Positions 1 through 12,542 of a stretch of 64,000 nt of DNA are shown piece by piece. The position numbers and the translations under genes are program-made. The DNA comes from Thermothielavioides terrestris NRRL 8126 (lineage: Eukaryota > Ascomycota > Sordariomycetes > Sordariales > Chaetomiaceae). The notes beneath the pieces were generated by a model. It had not been told where the DNA came from and did not search any database. It was given only the letters and a program-made list of their open reading frames with translations. Position 1 is the stretch's first letter. Every line of letters begins with the position of its first letter. The stretch covers positions 3,382,001-3,446,000 of the forward strand of contig NC_016458.1 in the NCBI RefSeq assembly GCF_000226115.1, in the 5' to 3' direction.

Positions 1-233
1 GCTACAAAGCGTACGTAGGTAGGGTGGCAGGACTGTACTGTCCCGTGCAAGCTCCAGAGACGTGTGGGGGAGGTGAAACGGAGAGACTCAGCTACCTGAA
101 GAATGGTTTTCCCCATCTAGCTCGGCTCGTCGACACGCGGGACGTTATCCCGGAACTCTCAGTCTACGTCAAAGCGTTGAGACAGTCCTCTTCCCTCTCC
201 CCCCCTTCTCTCTCAGCCCAACCCGTGCACAGC
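1..233. other. 5' flank/leader of the CDF transporter
   Basis: The stretch ends in a long CT-rich tract (181-220) directly before the start codon, typical of a fungal promoter or 5' UTR. A GTAGGTAG motif lies at 15-22 and belongs to a CTACCTAC-type motif that recurs in other intergenic regions of the window. No other gene is seen. Confidence 0.5.
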
Positions 234-2361
234 ATGAGCTCGCCAGCAGCTGCACGCGCCCCGGTCCCCCGCGGCTCGTTCCTCCTGCTCCAGGACGAGC
301 CGCCTCTGGCGCCCCGGGGCCACGGCGCCCTGGCATCTCTGATCCGACATCGCGGGCGCGAGGACGATGACGGCGGCGGCGATGGCGCCGAGGACGAGCT
401 GCCGCGCCGCGACGAGCGCCGCATGAGCGCCCTGCTCAACAGCTCGCACATGCGCAGCATGCGCCTGATCGGAAACAGCAACCCGCGCTATCGCTGGGAG
501 CGCTACTGGAAGACCGAGGCCGAGCTTGCCGCCATGCCCAAGCACATGTTCGTAAGACGCCTTGCCTGCCGGTTGACCTGACCGCCAGCCCGCCCGGACT
601 GACTTGAACCCTGCCTGCGCCTGCCGCGCCTGCAGCCGTCGGTACTACGAGCGCGTCAACTACTTGGTCCAGCAGTACCTGTACATCGACCGGCTTCTGG
701 ACTCGTCTCTGCCCCACGATCTGCTCAACGAGTACAACAACATGCCGGCGTCGGCCTTCCGCGGCGTCGAGGTCCCTGCCACCCTCCTGGAGCCCGCGTC
801 TCCGTCTGCCAGAGAACCCCCGCGCAAGGTCCTGCGGACACCGAGGGCCATCTACCGGCCCACCGAGACGACGCCTCTGTTCTCGGCCCGTGACGGTGCT
901 GCTGACGGCGCTCACGGCCACGGTGACGACGACGTCGCGTGCGAGGAGGACCCCGGCGGCGATCTCGAGACCGGCCGCCTGAAGCCCGAAATCCCCTGGC
1001 TCGAGGATGACGTGGTCGACAGCGACGCCCCCATCGTCACGCTTGCCGTCTACATCAACTTTGCCGCCAACGCCATCCTGCTGGCCGGAAAGATCGCCGT
1101 CATCGTCTCGGTCCCGTCCGTGTCGGTGCTGGCCAGCTTGGTCGACGCCCTCCTCGACTTCCTCTCGACCGTCATCGTCTGGATCACCACCTGGCTGATC
1201 CGCAAGCAGGACCAGTATCGCTATCCCGTCGGCCGCCGGAGGCTTGAGCCTCTGGGAGTGCTGATCTTTTCTGTCATCATGATCACCTCGTTCGTCCAGG
1301 TCGCCCTCGAGGCCCTGCAGCGCCTGGCCTCACCCGACCATGAAATCATTCAGCTGTGCGCCCGCCATGTTCCCCGCTCTCTCTCTCGGATTAGTACGCT
1401 AATCCGCTCCCGCAGAGGTATCCCGGCTATATCTATCATGCTTGGCACCATTGTCGTGAAAGGCTTGTGCTGGTTGTGGTGCCGTCTGGTGAATAACTCG
1501 AGCGTTCAGGCGCTGTACGTCCTGTTTGCGCCCCTGGATTGAGTTTTTTTTTTTTTTTTTTTTTTTTTTTCTGCCGAGTATGCGTGAACTGTTGACTGAT
1601 CCGACTACAGTGCCGCAGATGCGAGTACCGGTATGTGGAAGTCAAGCTCCCGACGAGTCCAGAGCCCTGGTTCGCTCTGTCGGTATCTGACACCGCCGCA
1701 CAGACGTGATTTTCAATGCCGGGTCCATAGCTTTTCCCATAGGTTGGTCTCCAGATCTCCTTGCCGGATTCTCGTGGGCGTGTTGTTTCTGACGGGGATT
1801 GTCCGCTTAGTTGGCTTCTATGCCGGGCTGTGGTGGCTTGACGCCCTCGGTGGCCTGATCCTTTCCCTGGTCGTCATCTTCAACTGGTCCCAGACCTCAT
1901 TTGAGCATATCAGACATCTCTCCGGCTTCTCGGCGACTGCCGACCAAAGGAACATCTGTGAGCCTGGCCCACTTGCGCTTGCCCCTCGTAACTCACTCCT
2001 TCGCTGTAGTTTGTCTAACCACTCACAGTGCTCTACCTGACCATGCGATTTGCCAAGACCATCAAGCAAATCCAGGGGTTACAAGCGTACCACGCAGGCG
2101 ACAAGCTGATCGTCGAAGTGGACATCGTCCTGGATGCCAGCACGCCGCTCAAAGACAGCCATGACCTGAGGTGAGCTGCTTCCTCTGTTCAGATCACGCT
2201 GCTCCGCCGTCCAGATGTCTCGACGGACAGCTGACTCAACCCTCGACAGCGAGAGCCTGCAATACGTGCTCGAATCGGTTCCCATCGTCGATAGGGCCTT
2301 CGTACATGTGGACTATGCAACATATAATCTGCCGACTCACATGGAGCAGCAGTCTAGCTAG
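234..2361 (+). CDS. Cation diffusion facilitator (Mn-CDF type) membrane transporter
   Basis: Predicted divalent-metal/proton antiporter of the CDF family, moving metal out of the cytosol. Eight exons: 234-547, 636-1355, 1416-1514, 1611-1630, 1704-1742, 1811-1957, 2029-2170, 2250-2361; they total 1593 nt (530 aa) and every junction keeps frame. Residues 1-245 are hydrophilic and disordered; the six-helix domain follows. The helix-II metal site is D275xxxD279 (VDALLDF) and the helix-V site is D381xxxD385 (ADASTD). DxxxD in both helices is the pattern known for Mn2+-transporting CDFs rather than HxxxD zinc carriers. The cytosolic C-terminal domain includes QAYHAGDKLIVEVDIVLD. The first donor is GTTCGT, chosen because the nearby GTAAGA breaks the frame. 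Exon 4 is only 20 nt, and intron 3 carries a 27-T run. The frame is open upstream to about 24, but 234 is the better start (after the pyrimidine-rich leader). Family certain; metal inferred. Confidence 0.93.
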
Positions 2362-3134
2362 AATTTCCTCTCAGGTGTTGGTCTCATCAGAATGACCGAT
2401 AAAGTAAATACCCTTGGCCTGGCCGTCCGCGTCTACTCCGGGAAATGGCACCATCCGGAAAATCCGCACCGAGCTGGCCGCGGCGGCGAGCCCGCTGCTT
2501 GGGGTCGACGAACACGTCCCTGGCTGCTCCTGAGACCTTGTGTGTAAACGGAACGGCCACTGCCTGCGACCGGCATTGTGCAATGGCGAGCCGCGTGGAT
2601 GACGACTGGACTGAGAAATACAGTGGGAAGGAAGAGTGATGGTCAGAAGTCTGGACCTGGGTCTGTGGTTCAATTCTAGGGGATGTGGGAAGGGAGAGGA
2701 GGGAAATAGAAGGGAACGGGACACAAAACTCGGAAAGTGGAAGATGAGCAAAGCAAAGTACAGAAAAGGCATGTTTAAAAAAAGCGTCTTCCCGCCTCGA
2801 TAAAAGGAAGGCTGTATGGTTACTGGGTCTCTCTGGCACCCCGACCGCGTTTTGGTGACTTAACTGGGCCAACCACCGTGACCGTGCTTCAGCCCGTATA
2901 CTGTCCTACACTCAAGCTAGAGTCTCCTTGCACGTCCCAGGTCGTTTCCTCGGTGTGCGGGGGTGCCGACGCATATGTGGTGACGTCCAGTTGGATAGGT
3001 AGGGATCTCTCTTTGTGGCCAGTCCATTATATTATTACGTCCGCAGCGGTTTCTTGGATAGGAACCGAGTGACCAATAGTAAACAAAAAGCACCTCTAAC
3101 CCGCACTTCGCAACACCCTATCCACCGCCCCACC
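2362..3134. other. Intergenic, convergent 3' ends of CDF and STT4
   Basis: Both flanking genes end into this 773-bp gap, so it should hold two 3' UTRs and terminators. Open frames here are short, overlap one another in opposite strands and resemble no family. Nothing else is supported. Confidence 0.5.
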
Positions 3135-6100
3135 CTAATAAGGGATGCCGTTCGTCAGGAGCTGGAACTGGTCATACATGCCCGTAGAATAGCTCCCATA
3201 GCTCCGCCTGATGAGCCCTCTCATGAACTCGGCGGCCTCGCGCTCGCTCTTCTCCAGAACGAAGCGCTCCCTCAGGTGCTTGACGCTTTCTGGTTTGAAG
3301 CACGGCAGGCCACTGTCCATCATGAGCAGGACGATCTGCGAGAGCTTCTCGCTGTACTGCCGCGAGGCCAGGAAGGCCTTGACGCAAAGCTCCTCAAACC
3401 ACTTGAAGGCTTGGTGCTCAGGGCTGCCGCCCATCACGGCGACCATCTCGGATGTGAGCTTGAATGGAGCACGCTCGAACTTGATGCCGCCGGGCGCAAT
3501 GTCAAAACAGAACCCGAAGTCGATATGGAGGATGTGCCCGGCGTCGTCGATCATGATGTTGCCGTTGTGTCTGTCTTTGAACTGAAGAAGGAACGAGATG
3601 ACCGAGTAGGCAGCCATGCTCTTGACGAAGTTGTTCCGCGCCTGCTGGAACCGGAGCGAATCCTCGTTGCCATACTTGGAAACGAAGTAATCGTAGAGCC
3701 CGTTGACGGCCTCGCGACCGAGCATGTCGCGCGAGATGGAATTCGGGAGGACGTCGACGACGCCACAGCCCGGTGCAGTAGCGGTAACGCGGTAAGGAAA
3801 CACAAAGACGTCGAGGCCGACGCTGTGGAAGATCCCCCGGAAGGCCGCAATCATCTGGAGAGCGAGGACGTCCTGGCGACAGTCATCGCCAACCTTGAAG
3901 ATGGCCGACTGCCAGACCTCGATCGTGTTTCCCTGAGCGCCTGACTTGCCGCCTTTGCCGCCCTCGTCGAGCATCTCCTCGGCCTCGTCCGCGCCGGGCC
4001 TGTTCTTCCTAATGCGGAAGGTCGCCATGAAGGGGGCCTTGGCATGGCTCTGTAGCGGCTTGCCCGACTTGCGGTCGATTCCAATGACCACCCCGTCGGG
4101 ATTGCTAGGCAGGTACGCGCCGACCTCAACCTTGATCTTCCGCAGCTCCTCCTCGATCTTTTGCTTCTTCTCGGGCTTCGAGCGTTTAATCAGCGGCTTG
4201 AGCTTGCCCGAGATGCTCGTGACCTCGTCGAAGAAGGCAAACTCGCGTTCGTAAAACTCGCGGTCGGCAGGAGAGAAGCTGTCAATCATGTGGGCCATCA
4301 CCTTGTCGAGCGTCGGCTTGATGGAGTCGGGCTTACGGGAGGCATGCCACGTCAGTACGTAATATCCGCTTTGAATCTTTCGAAGAGCTTACAATTTGGG
4401 CATCATTGTCCTTGTAGGCGTTTGCCTTCATGTTCCAAATGATCTGATGAGCAAAGAGCTGTGAGAATTGGGCAGTTTCAAGGATATAGCGTTCAGCATA
4501 GCCCAAGGCGTCGTATCGAAGCGTTTGGACGATTTGCGGCACGTAGAAGAACGTCACATCGACCGAGTGGCTCTCCAGTGCTCTCATTGCATACTGGATC
4601 AGATAAGGATGGTTGCGGTAAGCCGGCAGGAAGAGTGATACGGCAGTGATCGGGTTGACCGGCGCCCAGAAAAGTAAGTACTAACCGCACCGTCAGCGCA
4701 AACACGAGAACAGAGGAGAGTCAGCGCCACGGATCGGCAAGCCTACCTTGAGCTGGAAGCTGACATCGTCGGGCAAGGCACCGCCAATGAGGATAGGGAT
4801 CGCCTCCGGTTCCCTCGCGGCCTTGGCAGGAAAGTTCAGAAGCAGCCAGCGAATCTCCTTTTGTATCCGCGGGTACGAGAATCTGCTCGCCAAGTGCACG
4901 GCCAACGAGGGACTCTCCCCCCAAGCGGTCCGAACGAGGGGTTGAATTGCAGCCTGTTACGATTCGAAAACGTGAGCAGACAGACCGGGTGGTGAGAGTA
5001 AGGGCGGCAAGGAAAATATGGGCCGCATACTTCCAATGAGCCTTCTTTGTTCCCATGATGGAGAGTCGACTGCGGTCTCGAGCCATCGATTGGGCGGACC
5101 CAGACATGCAGCCTCAACCGCTCGCTTTCCAAGAGCAGGACAAGCAATCTCTCCTTGAGGGCAAGCGATCCGGTTGAACCCGCAGATTGCGCACCGACAC
5201 TAGCTGTCTCCGCCAAAGCAGACATGACATCCTCAATCAAGCGAATCTCAGTCTTGAGCTGAAGAATGTTGCTTCCAAAGGACCAGCGCGCCGGGTTGTC
5301 AAACCAACCGAGGCCGGCCGACAGTATCTGATCTTTCAGGCGGTGCTGTGCAAAGGCGCCCATTGTGCTGCTCGTCTTGAGAACCCGTAGGCCAAACACT
5401 ATCACCTGGAGCCGGATCTCTCTGGCCAGGGGATGCGACGTTGAGTTTCTGATCGCCTCCAGCGTCACATCCAGGAGACGGAGGAAAAGGCGGTGCGTGT
5501 CGGGGCTGCTCAGGCGGGTGGCATTGTAGTGGCTGCTCAAGAACTGCAGGAGGAGGGAGTGCGGAGCCAGCAGGTCGTGGACGAGCTGTTTCCGCTTCGC
5601 AAGAGCTGCGTTGTCGCTTGGCGCGAACTCTTGCTTGAGAAAAAAGGGATCAGGATTTGCGATGGACGGACTGAAGAGTCCCTGCCTCTTTTGAACACTG
5701 GACTCCCAGCGCCGCACGATCTCGGCCAGGATACGCGGCTCAATCTTGGGATTCTCGTTCATGACGCCTAGCCAAAGGGAGATACCAAGCTTGATCGACT
5801 GCTTGGTGAACATGGCAAACGGGATGCTGACGAGGTGGTAGACGAGTGCGCATCCGTCATGCTCGCATCGGCAGAGGAGAGCGGCGGCGCGTCGGAGTAC
5901 GGCTCTCACATCTGCTAGCGAAGTGCTCTTCCGGCTGAGGACGCGCTTCTCAGCGAGGGAAAGAGCCGTTAGGACATCGGCGCTCTCGCTGTCGGACGAC
6001 GGGAGAAGTGATGCTCCCCGGTCCACGCGCATCAAGCCAAGCCATTCCGGACTCCGATCGGGCGGCGCTTCAGAGTACCGGTATTCCTGCCGTGTCGTAT

Positions 6101-9100
6101 ACTGAGCCATGAAGCCGGAGGCAGTGTTGATCGGACAGCCCCCGAGCATGTCTAGCGAGGACAGCTGTTGGTCGGTTGACGGGATTGTCGAGCCAACCTC
6201 GACGGCGAACGACCTGCCGAGGGACATGTGACCATAGCCGCTCTCGTCGTCAAATTCGGACAGGTAGGTCTGCAACAGGCCTTTCACGTCGGCAGGCGCG
6301 ATGTCGATGGCCCTCGCCAGCCAGAGCTTTGCCTTCTTGTGAAGGTTCTCGAGAGTCAACTGCCTGAAGTGGTAGTCGTCTGAGAGCTCGACAACAACGT
6401 CCCCCCGTGAAGATCTGAAGGTGGTCCTTGGTTCGTACCGGTCTGTCTCCGCCTCCAAGCAGCTGGACCACATCAATGACAGGAGCTCGAGGAGAGTGAA
6501 GAGGGAGGATCGCTGACAAAGGGCCGACGGTATGGACTCTACTAGGCGATCGGCGCAGCCGAATGCGGCCTGTTGCACACGTTCTATGCGGTGGCAGCAG
6601 CCGCGGAATATCTTGGCCAGCTGTGCTGCAGCATACTGGGCGGAGAAGGTAGGGTTGGCGGCGTTGATGGTTTTGTACAGGTACCGGTCCATGACGGCGT
6701 TCATGATGGCATCCATGGTGCGGCTCACATCCCCCCGCCGCATAATGGGCTCGAAGAAGTAGGACAGGGCTTGGGTGCAGTCACCGGAGTCCGCCCGGAG
6801 GCTCTCGACGAGGCAGGCAGCTTGCAAGAATATTGTCTTGCGATAGCTGAGCCCTTTGATCTCGCTGCTTCGCGAGGGTATTAGCTCCGCAAGGAGCTTC
6901 TTTTGCAGGGACTCCCGCTCGGAGGTCTCGCCTCTGCGGAGGATGGGGTTGAGGTCGATGTCGCTCTCGTCCTCTTCCCCGCGGTTCTCGGACACCAACG
7001 GCGGAGAGTAGATAGCCATGAGCCGGAGGTGTCTTAGGTTCTGCTTCCCGCGATCGGTGGACGGAGTAAAGCCATGGACAACAATGTTGAACCACGCATC
7101 GCGAAGCATGGAGCGAGTGTCGTCATCACATTCCTCGCCGAATGTCGAAGGGTTGGAAGACATCAAGATGGCAAGCGGAGGGAGCAACTGGGCGATCTCT
7201 CGTGCAGCTAGCTCTACGTCCGACTCCTTGGTGTGATGGCTCTCATGGGCGTGGGCGTCGCCTTGCGAAATGATGCCGTCGAGCAAGTGTTCCAAGTAAA
7301 TATCAAACAGGGGCGAATCTCGCTGGACATGGGCTGAGATATGATTCCGAGCTTTCATGACCTGGACCAGGATTAGCCAACTATGACGGACGCTGGGCCT
7401 GCCACAGTTCTTCATATAAAAACGAACTCACCGCTTGCAATATCCCCTCCCTGTTATCCAACAGGGCGCCGTGTGCAACGGCAGCGTACCTCTTGAGGAG
7501 ATAGCGGAACTCGGACTGGCCGCCGCTGAGGGCGAGAGCAGCAGCACCCGTGATAATCCGGGCATCGAGAGGGCTACTGAGTTTGATGATTTTCTGTGCG
7601 AGCATCGACTGAGCAAGACCAGTGATCTTCTCGTCTCTGGAGGCGCTCGCGATCTCGCAAATGGCTTGCACAACGTTTCCCTGGACAATTGACGATTCTT
7701 CCTCTCCGGATATCTGCAGAGAGATGGAGCTGCCGGTAGAGTGTCTGGCTCCGTAAACGTGAGAGGGATCCTGACCGTCGGGCGCGCCGCCCCCGTTGGT
7801 AAGGGGTCGGTCGTTTGCAGGACCCAGAACGTTGCCAAGGGTATACAAAGTGGTGATGACGGCATCTTTCGAAAGCATTTGCAGCACGAAGGCAAGGGAC
7901 TTCGAGGCCACTGCAACCATCTGGCTCCTGGCGCCGGTCTGGACGATGAAGCGCGGGAGGAGTCGGCTGACATTGATGGCGTACGAAGGCGATACCCTGC
8001 AGAGCAGGGCCATGGACTTGAGAACAGAAAATGCGAGCTCGTCGTCGGCCATGCCCGCGACATCGCCCAGCGCGTCCTCGAGCCAGGCCATTAAAACCTC
8101 GCTGTCGGCAGCTTCCTCGTTGAGGGTACACGCGTTGAGATAGCTGATCAGCGCACATGCCTTGACGGAAAAGGCGAGCCTCTGTTTGGCCGGCGAGAGG
8201 CTGTCGAAATCGGCGCTGGATTCCAAATCATTCATCTGGTCGATGGCGACCGTGGCATACAGCTCGACAGAACGGAAATCAGCCTCAGCGCTACGACCAG
8301 TCAACGGCCGGCGCAGACCATTGCCGGACATCATGATGTCGAGGATGTGAGACTGGCGAAGAGCGTCTTCCTCGGCGATCAAGAGTGATGTGGTAGCCAC
8401 AAGCAGCCTCATGAAGCTGCGCTGCAGGAGCAGGGCCCCCAGCGGCCGGCCGACATCCTCGTAGTGGCGCACCCATCGTTTCCATTCCCTGACATGGCGA
8501 TCGTGGGAGTGGGTATTCCGGATAGTGGAAAAAGCTGCCTCGACAGCAACGAGGAAAGGCGGCGAAAGGAGATCGCGCACACGCATAACCAGGCCAAGAC
8601 GGCCGCCGGATCGCCAAAAATACGCCTGGGCACAGGCAGCCTCCAAGAAGCCCAAGAGCGCGATGGCAATGGTGGCAGTGCGAGCCGCATCCTCCGCCGC
8701 CCCCGGGTCGTCGTCGTCGGCGCGCGAAACGCTCTCGGTGGCACGGGCACAGACATGGAGGAAGGCAGATATGCCGTCGGAGACGGACTGCTGCACGTCT
8801 GCATGCTGCGTGCCCAAAGTAAGCAGGGCAGCGGTGACGTGGAAGCTCAAGGACTCCGTCGGAGACGGCTCGACATTGCGGAAGAATGGCGAAGAAGCGA
8901 AGGTCTGGATATGGGCGTCTAGCAGGTAAGGCACGAGATGGCGAGACAGCTTCTGGGCGCACTGGGGGTTCCGCAGGGACGGCGCTGTTCTGCAGAGAGC
9001 TAGGAGGATCTCGTACTCGCGGATTGTCTACATGCACACGAACGTAGTCAGCCAATAGAGCGAGAGCAGGCATTGAGATCGCAATCGATGGGACGGAGCG

Positions 9101-9307
9101 AGGGTTGCCCACCATGGGAACACGGCCGACCTCAGGCGTGGGAAGCGAGGCATTGCTGTGGCCGTTGACAGCAGGCGCCGGAACCTGGCGGTTTGGGACA
9201 GCTCTGCACAGCGCATCAAGGTCGGACTTGTCGAACGAAGTGGACGGGCTGGTGGCTGCGATTGCAGCAAGCCGCTGGAAAGCCCGTCCCCGAATATCGC
9301 GAGCCAT
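3135..9307 (-). CDS. stt4: Phosphatidylinositol 4-kinase STT4 (PI4K-alpha)
   Basis: Makes PI4P from phosphatidylinositol at the plasma membrane, feeding Mss4/PI(4,5)P2 signalling, wall integrity and actin. Six exons on the minus strand: 9307-9113, 9027-7432, 7361-5031, 4953-4747, 4680-4393, 4331-3135; total 5814 nt, 1937 aa, all phase 0 and the usual length for fungal Stt4. The long N-terminal helical-repeat region (to about residue 1400) is followed by the PIK accessory domain and the C-terminal PI3/PI4 kinase domain. The catalytic loop is D1792-R-H-N-G-N1797 and the metal-binding D1810-F-G lies in HIDFGFCFD. The conserved tail ends QLLTNGIPY. Intron 1 uses donor GTGGGC, chosen because it is phase 0 and joins LPT..VPM to TIREYEILL as in homologues. 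It is convergent with the CDF gene and divergent from PRE7. No damage is seen. Confidence 0.97.
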
Positions 9308-10169
9308 GCTGTCGCCGACGAGAACGACCCTACCTCAAGGCAGGCAGGCGGCTCCGAGGAACGTACTGCCGGTAGCCCAAGTACGTACGGCGTGCAGTGG
9401 TGAACTGGGCAAATCGCGCGATATCAAAGGTCGGCGACGCCCTGGAAGAGTGCACCAACGTCGGGTTGGAACACGCACGGCTCGTCGCAGACGCGAGGCG
9501 CGGAATTTGGCACCCTGACGGCCCCCTGAACCAGATACTCTTGAACTGCCCGTTTACAGTGGAGTCAGTTACATTGAATGGATGTGCTGTACTGTACGTA
9601 CGGGCAGTTACCTACCTACATACAAGCATTAAGGTACGGCGCTAGCTGCTGTGCCTTGCGTCACGCTCCCAGTGGTATGCTGAGTCATCCAATCTGGCCC
9701 GGTAGCTTATCTTGCCGGGTCCATTGCATATTTAAGTTGGCAACTCAACGCAGTACATAATCGAAGACTTTCTCGCTCAGAGTAACTCAGGAACCGTATT
9801 TCAGCAGCAGGATCCTTACATAGAATAAGGTGGATTTGCCATGCGCAACGGGTTTGCGCACAGTGAACAGGACGGAGTGCCTTCAGCCGTGTACAGCCTC
9901 TGTAACTAAGGTACCTTATTGGTCCGAGCTTCGACTTGCCTTGCCTGCTCCCGGCTCCAGGCTGCAGGGCTGACGCGCTAACCACCGTGCCTAACTCGGC
10001 CAGAGCTCCAACCGCCCCAGAGCTTCACGCGAGATCTCGACCAGACTCCATTTCCATTCGCAACGTTCTCCGCAAGTCAGACCCAGCCCGCAACTCACCC
10101 CAGCTACGCAAGATCTCCCAAGTCAAAGGTCCGGTCTGGTAGCAGGAGCCCCTGTCGAAGAACAAGAAC
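9308..10169. promoter_or_regulatory. Shared divergent promoter region, STT4 / PRE7
   Basis: This 862-bp gap lies between two divergent start codons, so it must contain both promoters. It has a TTACCTACCTAC run near 9609-9620 and an AAGGTACCTTA palindrome near 9908-9918. Similar motifs occur upstream of other genes here. I could not recognise a proteasome-associated control element. Confidence 0.45.
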
Positions 10170-11051
10170 ATGGCCGCCATGTTCAGCCAGAACCCGCTCA
10201 TGAACGGGCCGAACTACTCGTTCAACGATGCGCCCAGAAGCAACGCACCCGATGGTGCCCGAGAGCATCGCTTTGATCCGTACGGACCCGGCCCTCTTCG
10301 TTAATTCGTGAATCGGAGCGTTTGACTCCTTACCGATGTGGTTTGGCTGACCCCTCTCGCTAGATACGCCGACAACGGCGGCTCGACCCTCGCGATCGCG
10401 GGAGCCGACTTCACCATCATGGCCGGCGACACACGCCTTACCTCTGGCTACAGCATCAACTCGCGGTTTCACCCCAAGCTGTTCAAGATCGGTGGCTCGA
10501 CAGCAGACCAGAAGGATGCGACTCTCGTGCTCTCGGTGGTGGGCTTTGCGGCCGACGGGGAGGCTCTCAAAGAACGGCTGGACGCCATCTGCAAGATGTA
10601 CCGCTATCGTCACGGCAAGCCCATGAGCGTCAAGGCTTGCGCGCAGCGGCTGTCAACAATTCTGTACCAGAAGCGCTTCTTCCCGTACTATGTACACGCG
10701 ATCCTGGGCGGACTGGACGAGGACGGCAAGGGCGCTGTGTATTCGTACGACCCCGTCGGCAGCTACGAGCGGGAGCAGTGCCGGGCTGGCGGCGCCGCTG
10801 CGAGCCTCATTATGCCCTTCCTGGACAACCAGGTCAACTTCAAGAACCAGTACGTTCCAAACAGCGGCGAGGGCCACGCTCTCCAGGAGCGCGAGCGGCG
10901 GCCCCTGACGCGGGCCGAGGTTGAGATGCTGGTCAAGGATGCGTTCGACGGGGCGGTAGAGCGGCACATTGAGGTGGGCGACGGTTTGCAGATGATGGCC
11001 ATCACCAAGGACGGCATCGAGGAGATCGTGCTGCCACTGAAGAAGGATTAA
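10170..11051 (+). CDS. pre7: 20S proteasome subunit beta-6 (Pre7/PSMB1)
   Basis: Non-catalytic beta subunit of the 20S proteasome core, in the beta ring. Two exons, 10170-10279 and 10364-11051, separated by an 84-nt intron (donor GTACGG, acceptor GCTAG); 798 nt, 265 aa. The N-terminal extension (about 40 residues) leads to YADNGGSTLAIAGADF, the Ntn-hydrolase fold start. The position equivalent to the catalytic Thr is not Thr, as known for beta-6. Family signatures are DTRLTSGYSI, RFFPYYVHAILGGLDEDGKG and AVYSYDPVGSYERE. The C-terminus KDGIEEIVLPLKKD matches the family ending. Starting at 10170 gives MAAMFSQNP; a second Met follows three codons later. Neighbours: divergent from STT4. Confidence 0.97.
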
Positions 11052-12488
11052 ATGCAGAGTCGCAGCCTCGACGGCCGCCATGGACATTTACGCTGGGCCT
11101 TTCGTGGCTCGATCGCAACCATGTCCAGCTCCGGAGGTAGAGGTCCATGGCCCAGATGCAGCATCAAACGTGAAGCCGGAATTATGAACCATCCGTCTAC
11201 AGCTTGCATATTATTTTGCTCCGTCACTGCTTGTGTCCCAGGCCCAATGGCACGGGGTGCGGAGCCAGTGATCCGAAACACTTGAGATCACTTGCCTTGA
11301 AGTCGCTGCCTCGTGCTTCTCTTAAGCAGCCGCACTTGATCTGAGCTGCCTCGTCGCATATTTTAGTGTACACCGTGTCATACCTGACCTTGTCCTCGGC
11401 CTGATCGGGCTGGTATTCATACCGAATTCAGGCCCATTTCTTCGGACAAGGGCACTGCATACTATGAGGTAGTGTCGGTGGATGCAAATGATTGTTCCAG
11501 AACTACGAACTGTACCTCCTCCAGCTTCCTTCTGTGTACAGATGAGCAGGAATCCTCTTGCAGTCAAGACAGGGCCCCAAGAGACCTTGAGGATGTGAGG
11601 ATATGGAAGCTTGAGCGAGCAGATTCAGGCGAGCACCTAAGGTGGCAGGGAGCAATTGCCTGCTCGGTCACTTGCATCACGGCAAAGACTCCACCGACCG
11701 CCATTTGAAAAGGACTGTAAATTGCCATTGGCCTAACCTCAATCGCAGCTCCATTTTGCTGTGTTCAACCAGGGCAGACCTTCTCGATTCCCAGTTGCCA
11801 CTGCCGGTCGCTGCCTTGTTTGTTCCTGAGTGGTCCCCGATGACGTAGTGGCGTCGGCAATGCTGCTCCTTGCTTGGTGGTGTCGGGCCCACCCTGAGCC
11901 AAGCACTGCACTGCAAGCAATGCATTCTGCACTCGATTCTCCAGGCAGGATCGCCGCACACGGTAGGCTTGTTTCATCATAGCCATAAATCGTGCACTTG
12001 AGGAAAGATCGAACGCCCCAATCCCGAGCTCGTGGTGCTGCCAGGCCCCGCCAATGGCAAGGCGCGTTTCCTCATGATCACAGTGGTTCGCCGCGGCCGC
12101 CTTGCAGTTTGCTTGCGGGCGTGTCACTCGACTACGAGGTGTACAACCTCATCTGGGAGAGAACGCAAGTCCAGTGATGGGAAGTAGCCGACTCGAGCTC
12201 GGAGCACGGGTGTCCTAGAACGGGCCGTTGGACCCACTAACGTCATCTGCACTAATACCACCCTTCTCACATGTCGCTGAAGTCGTCGGAGAGCGGCGGG
12301 TTGATGGGGCGTGCCCCGGGACCCAGCCCGGAATTCTGGGTCGAGGTGCAGGTGGCGGATGAGACATTCGTACCTGTACGTACCCAGTCACTACGGGGTA
12401 AGCATCCAGGCCATTTGAGTTCCCGAGTGTCGTCTTTCCGTACGGGGTGGCAAACCGGGCACCGACCGTTCATCTTTGCCCATTCGCG

Positions 12489-12542
12489 CCCCAGGGCGTT
12501 GCTGCGCTCCAGGACGTTGCTGCGCTCCAGGACGTTGCTGCT
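12489..12542. repeat. 18-bp tandem repeat, 3 units
   Basis: Three consecutive 18-bp units related to CTCCAGGACGTTGCTGCG. The second and third units differ only at their last base, and the first has a few changes. No gene association is visible. Confidence 0.8.

Noticed and set aside
24..233. N-terminal extension of the CDF protein to 24
   Set aside because: Open by chance through a CT-rich leader; the segment is unlike known CDF N-termini.
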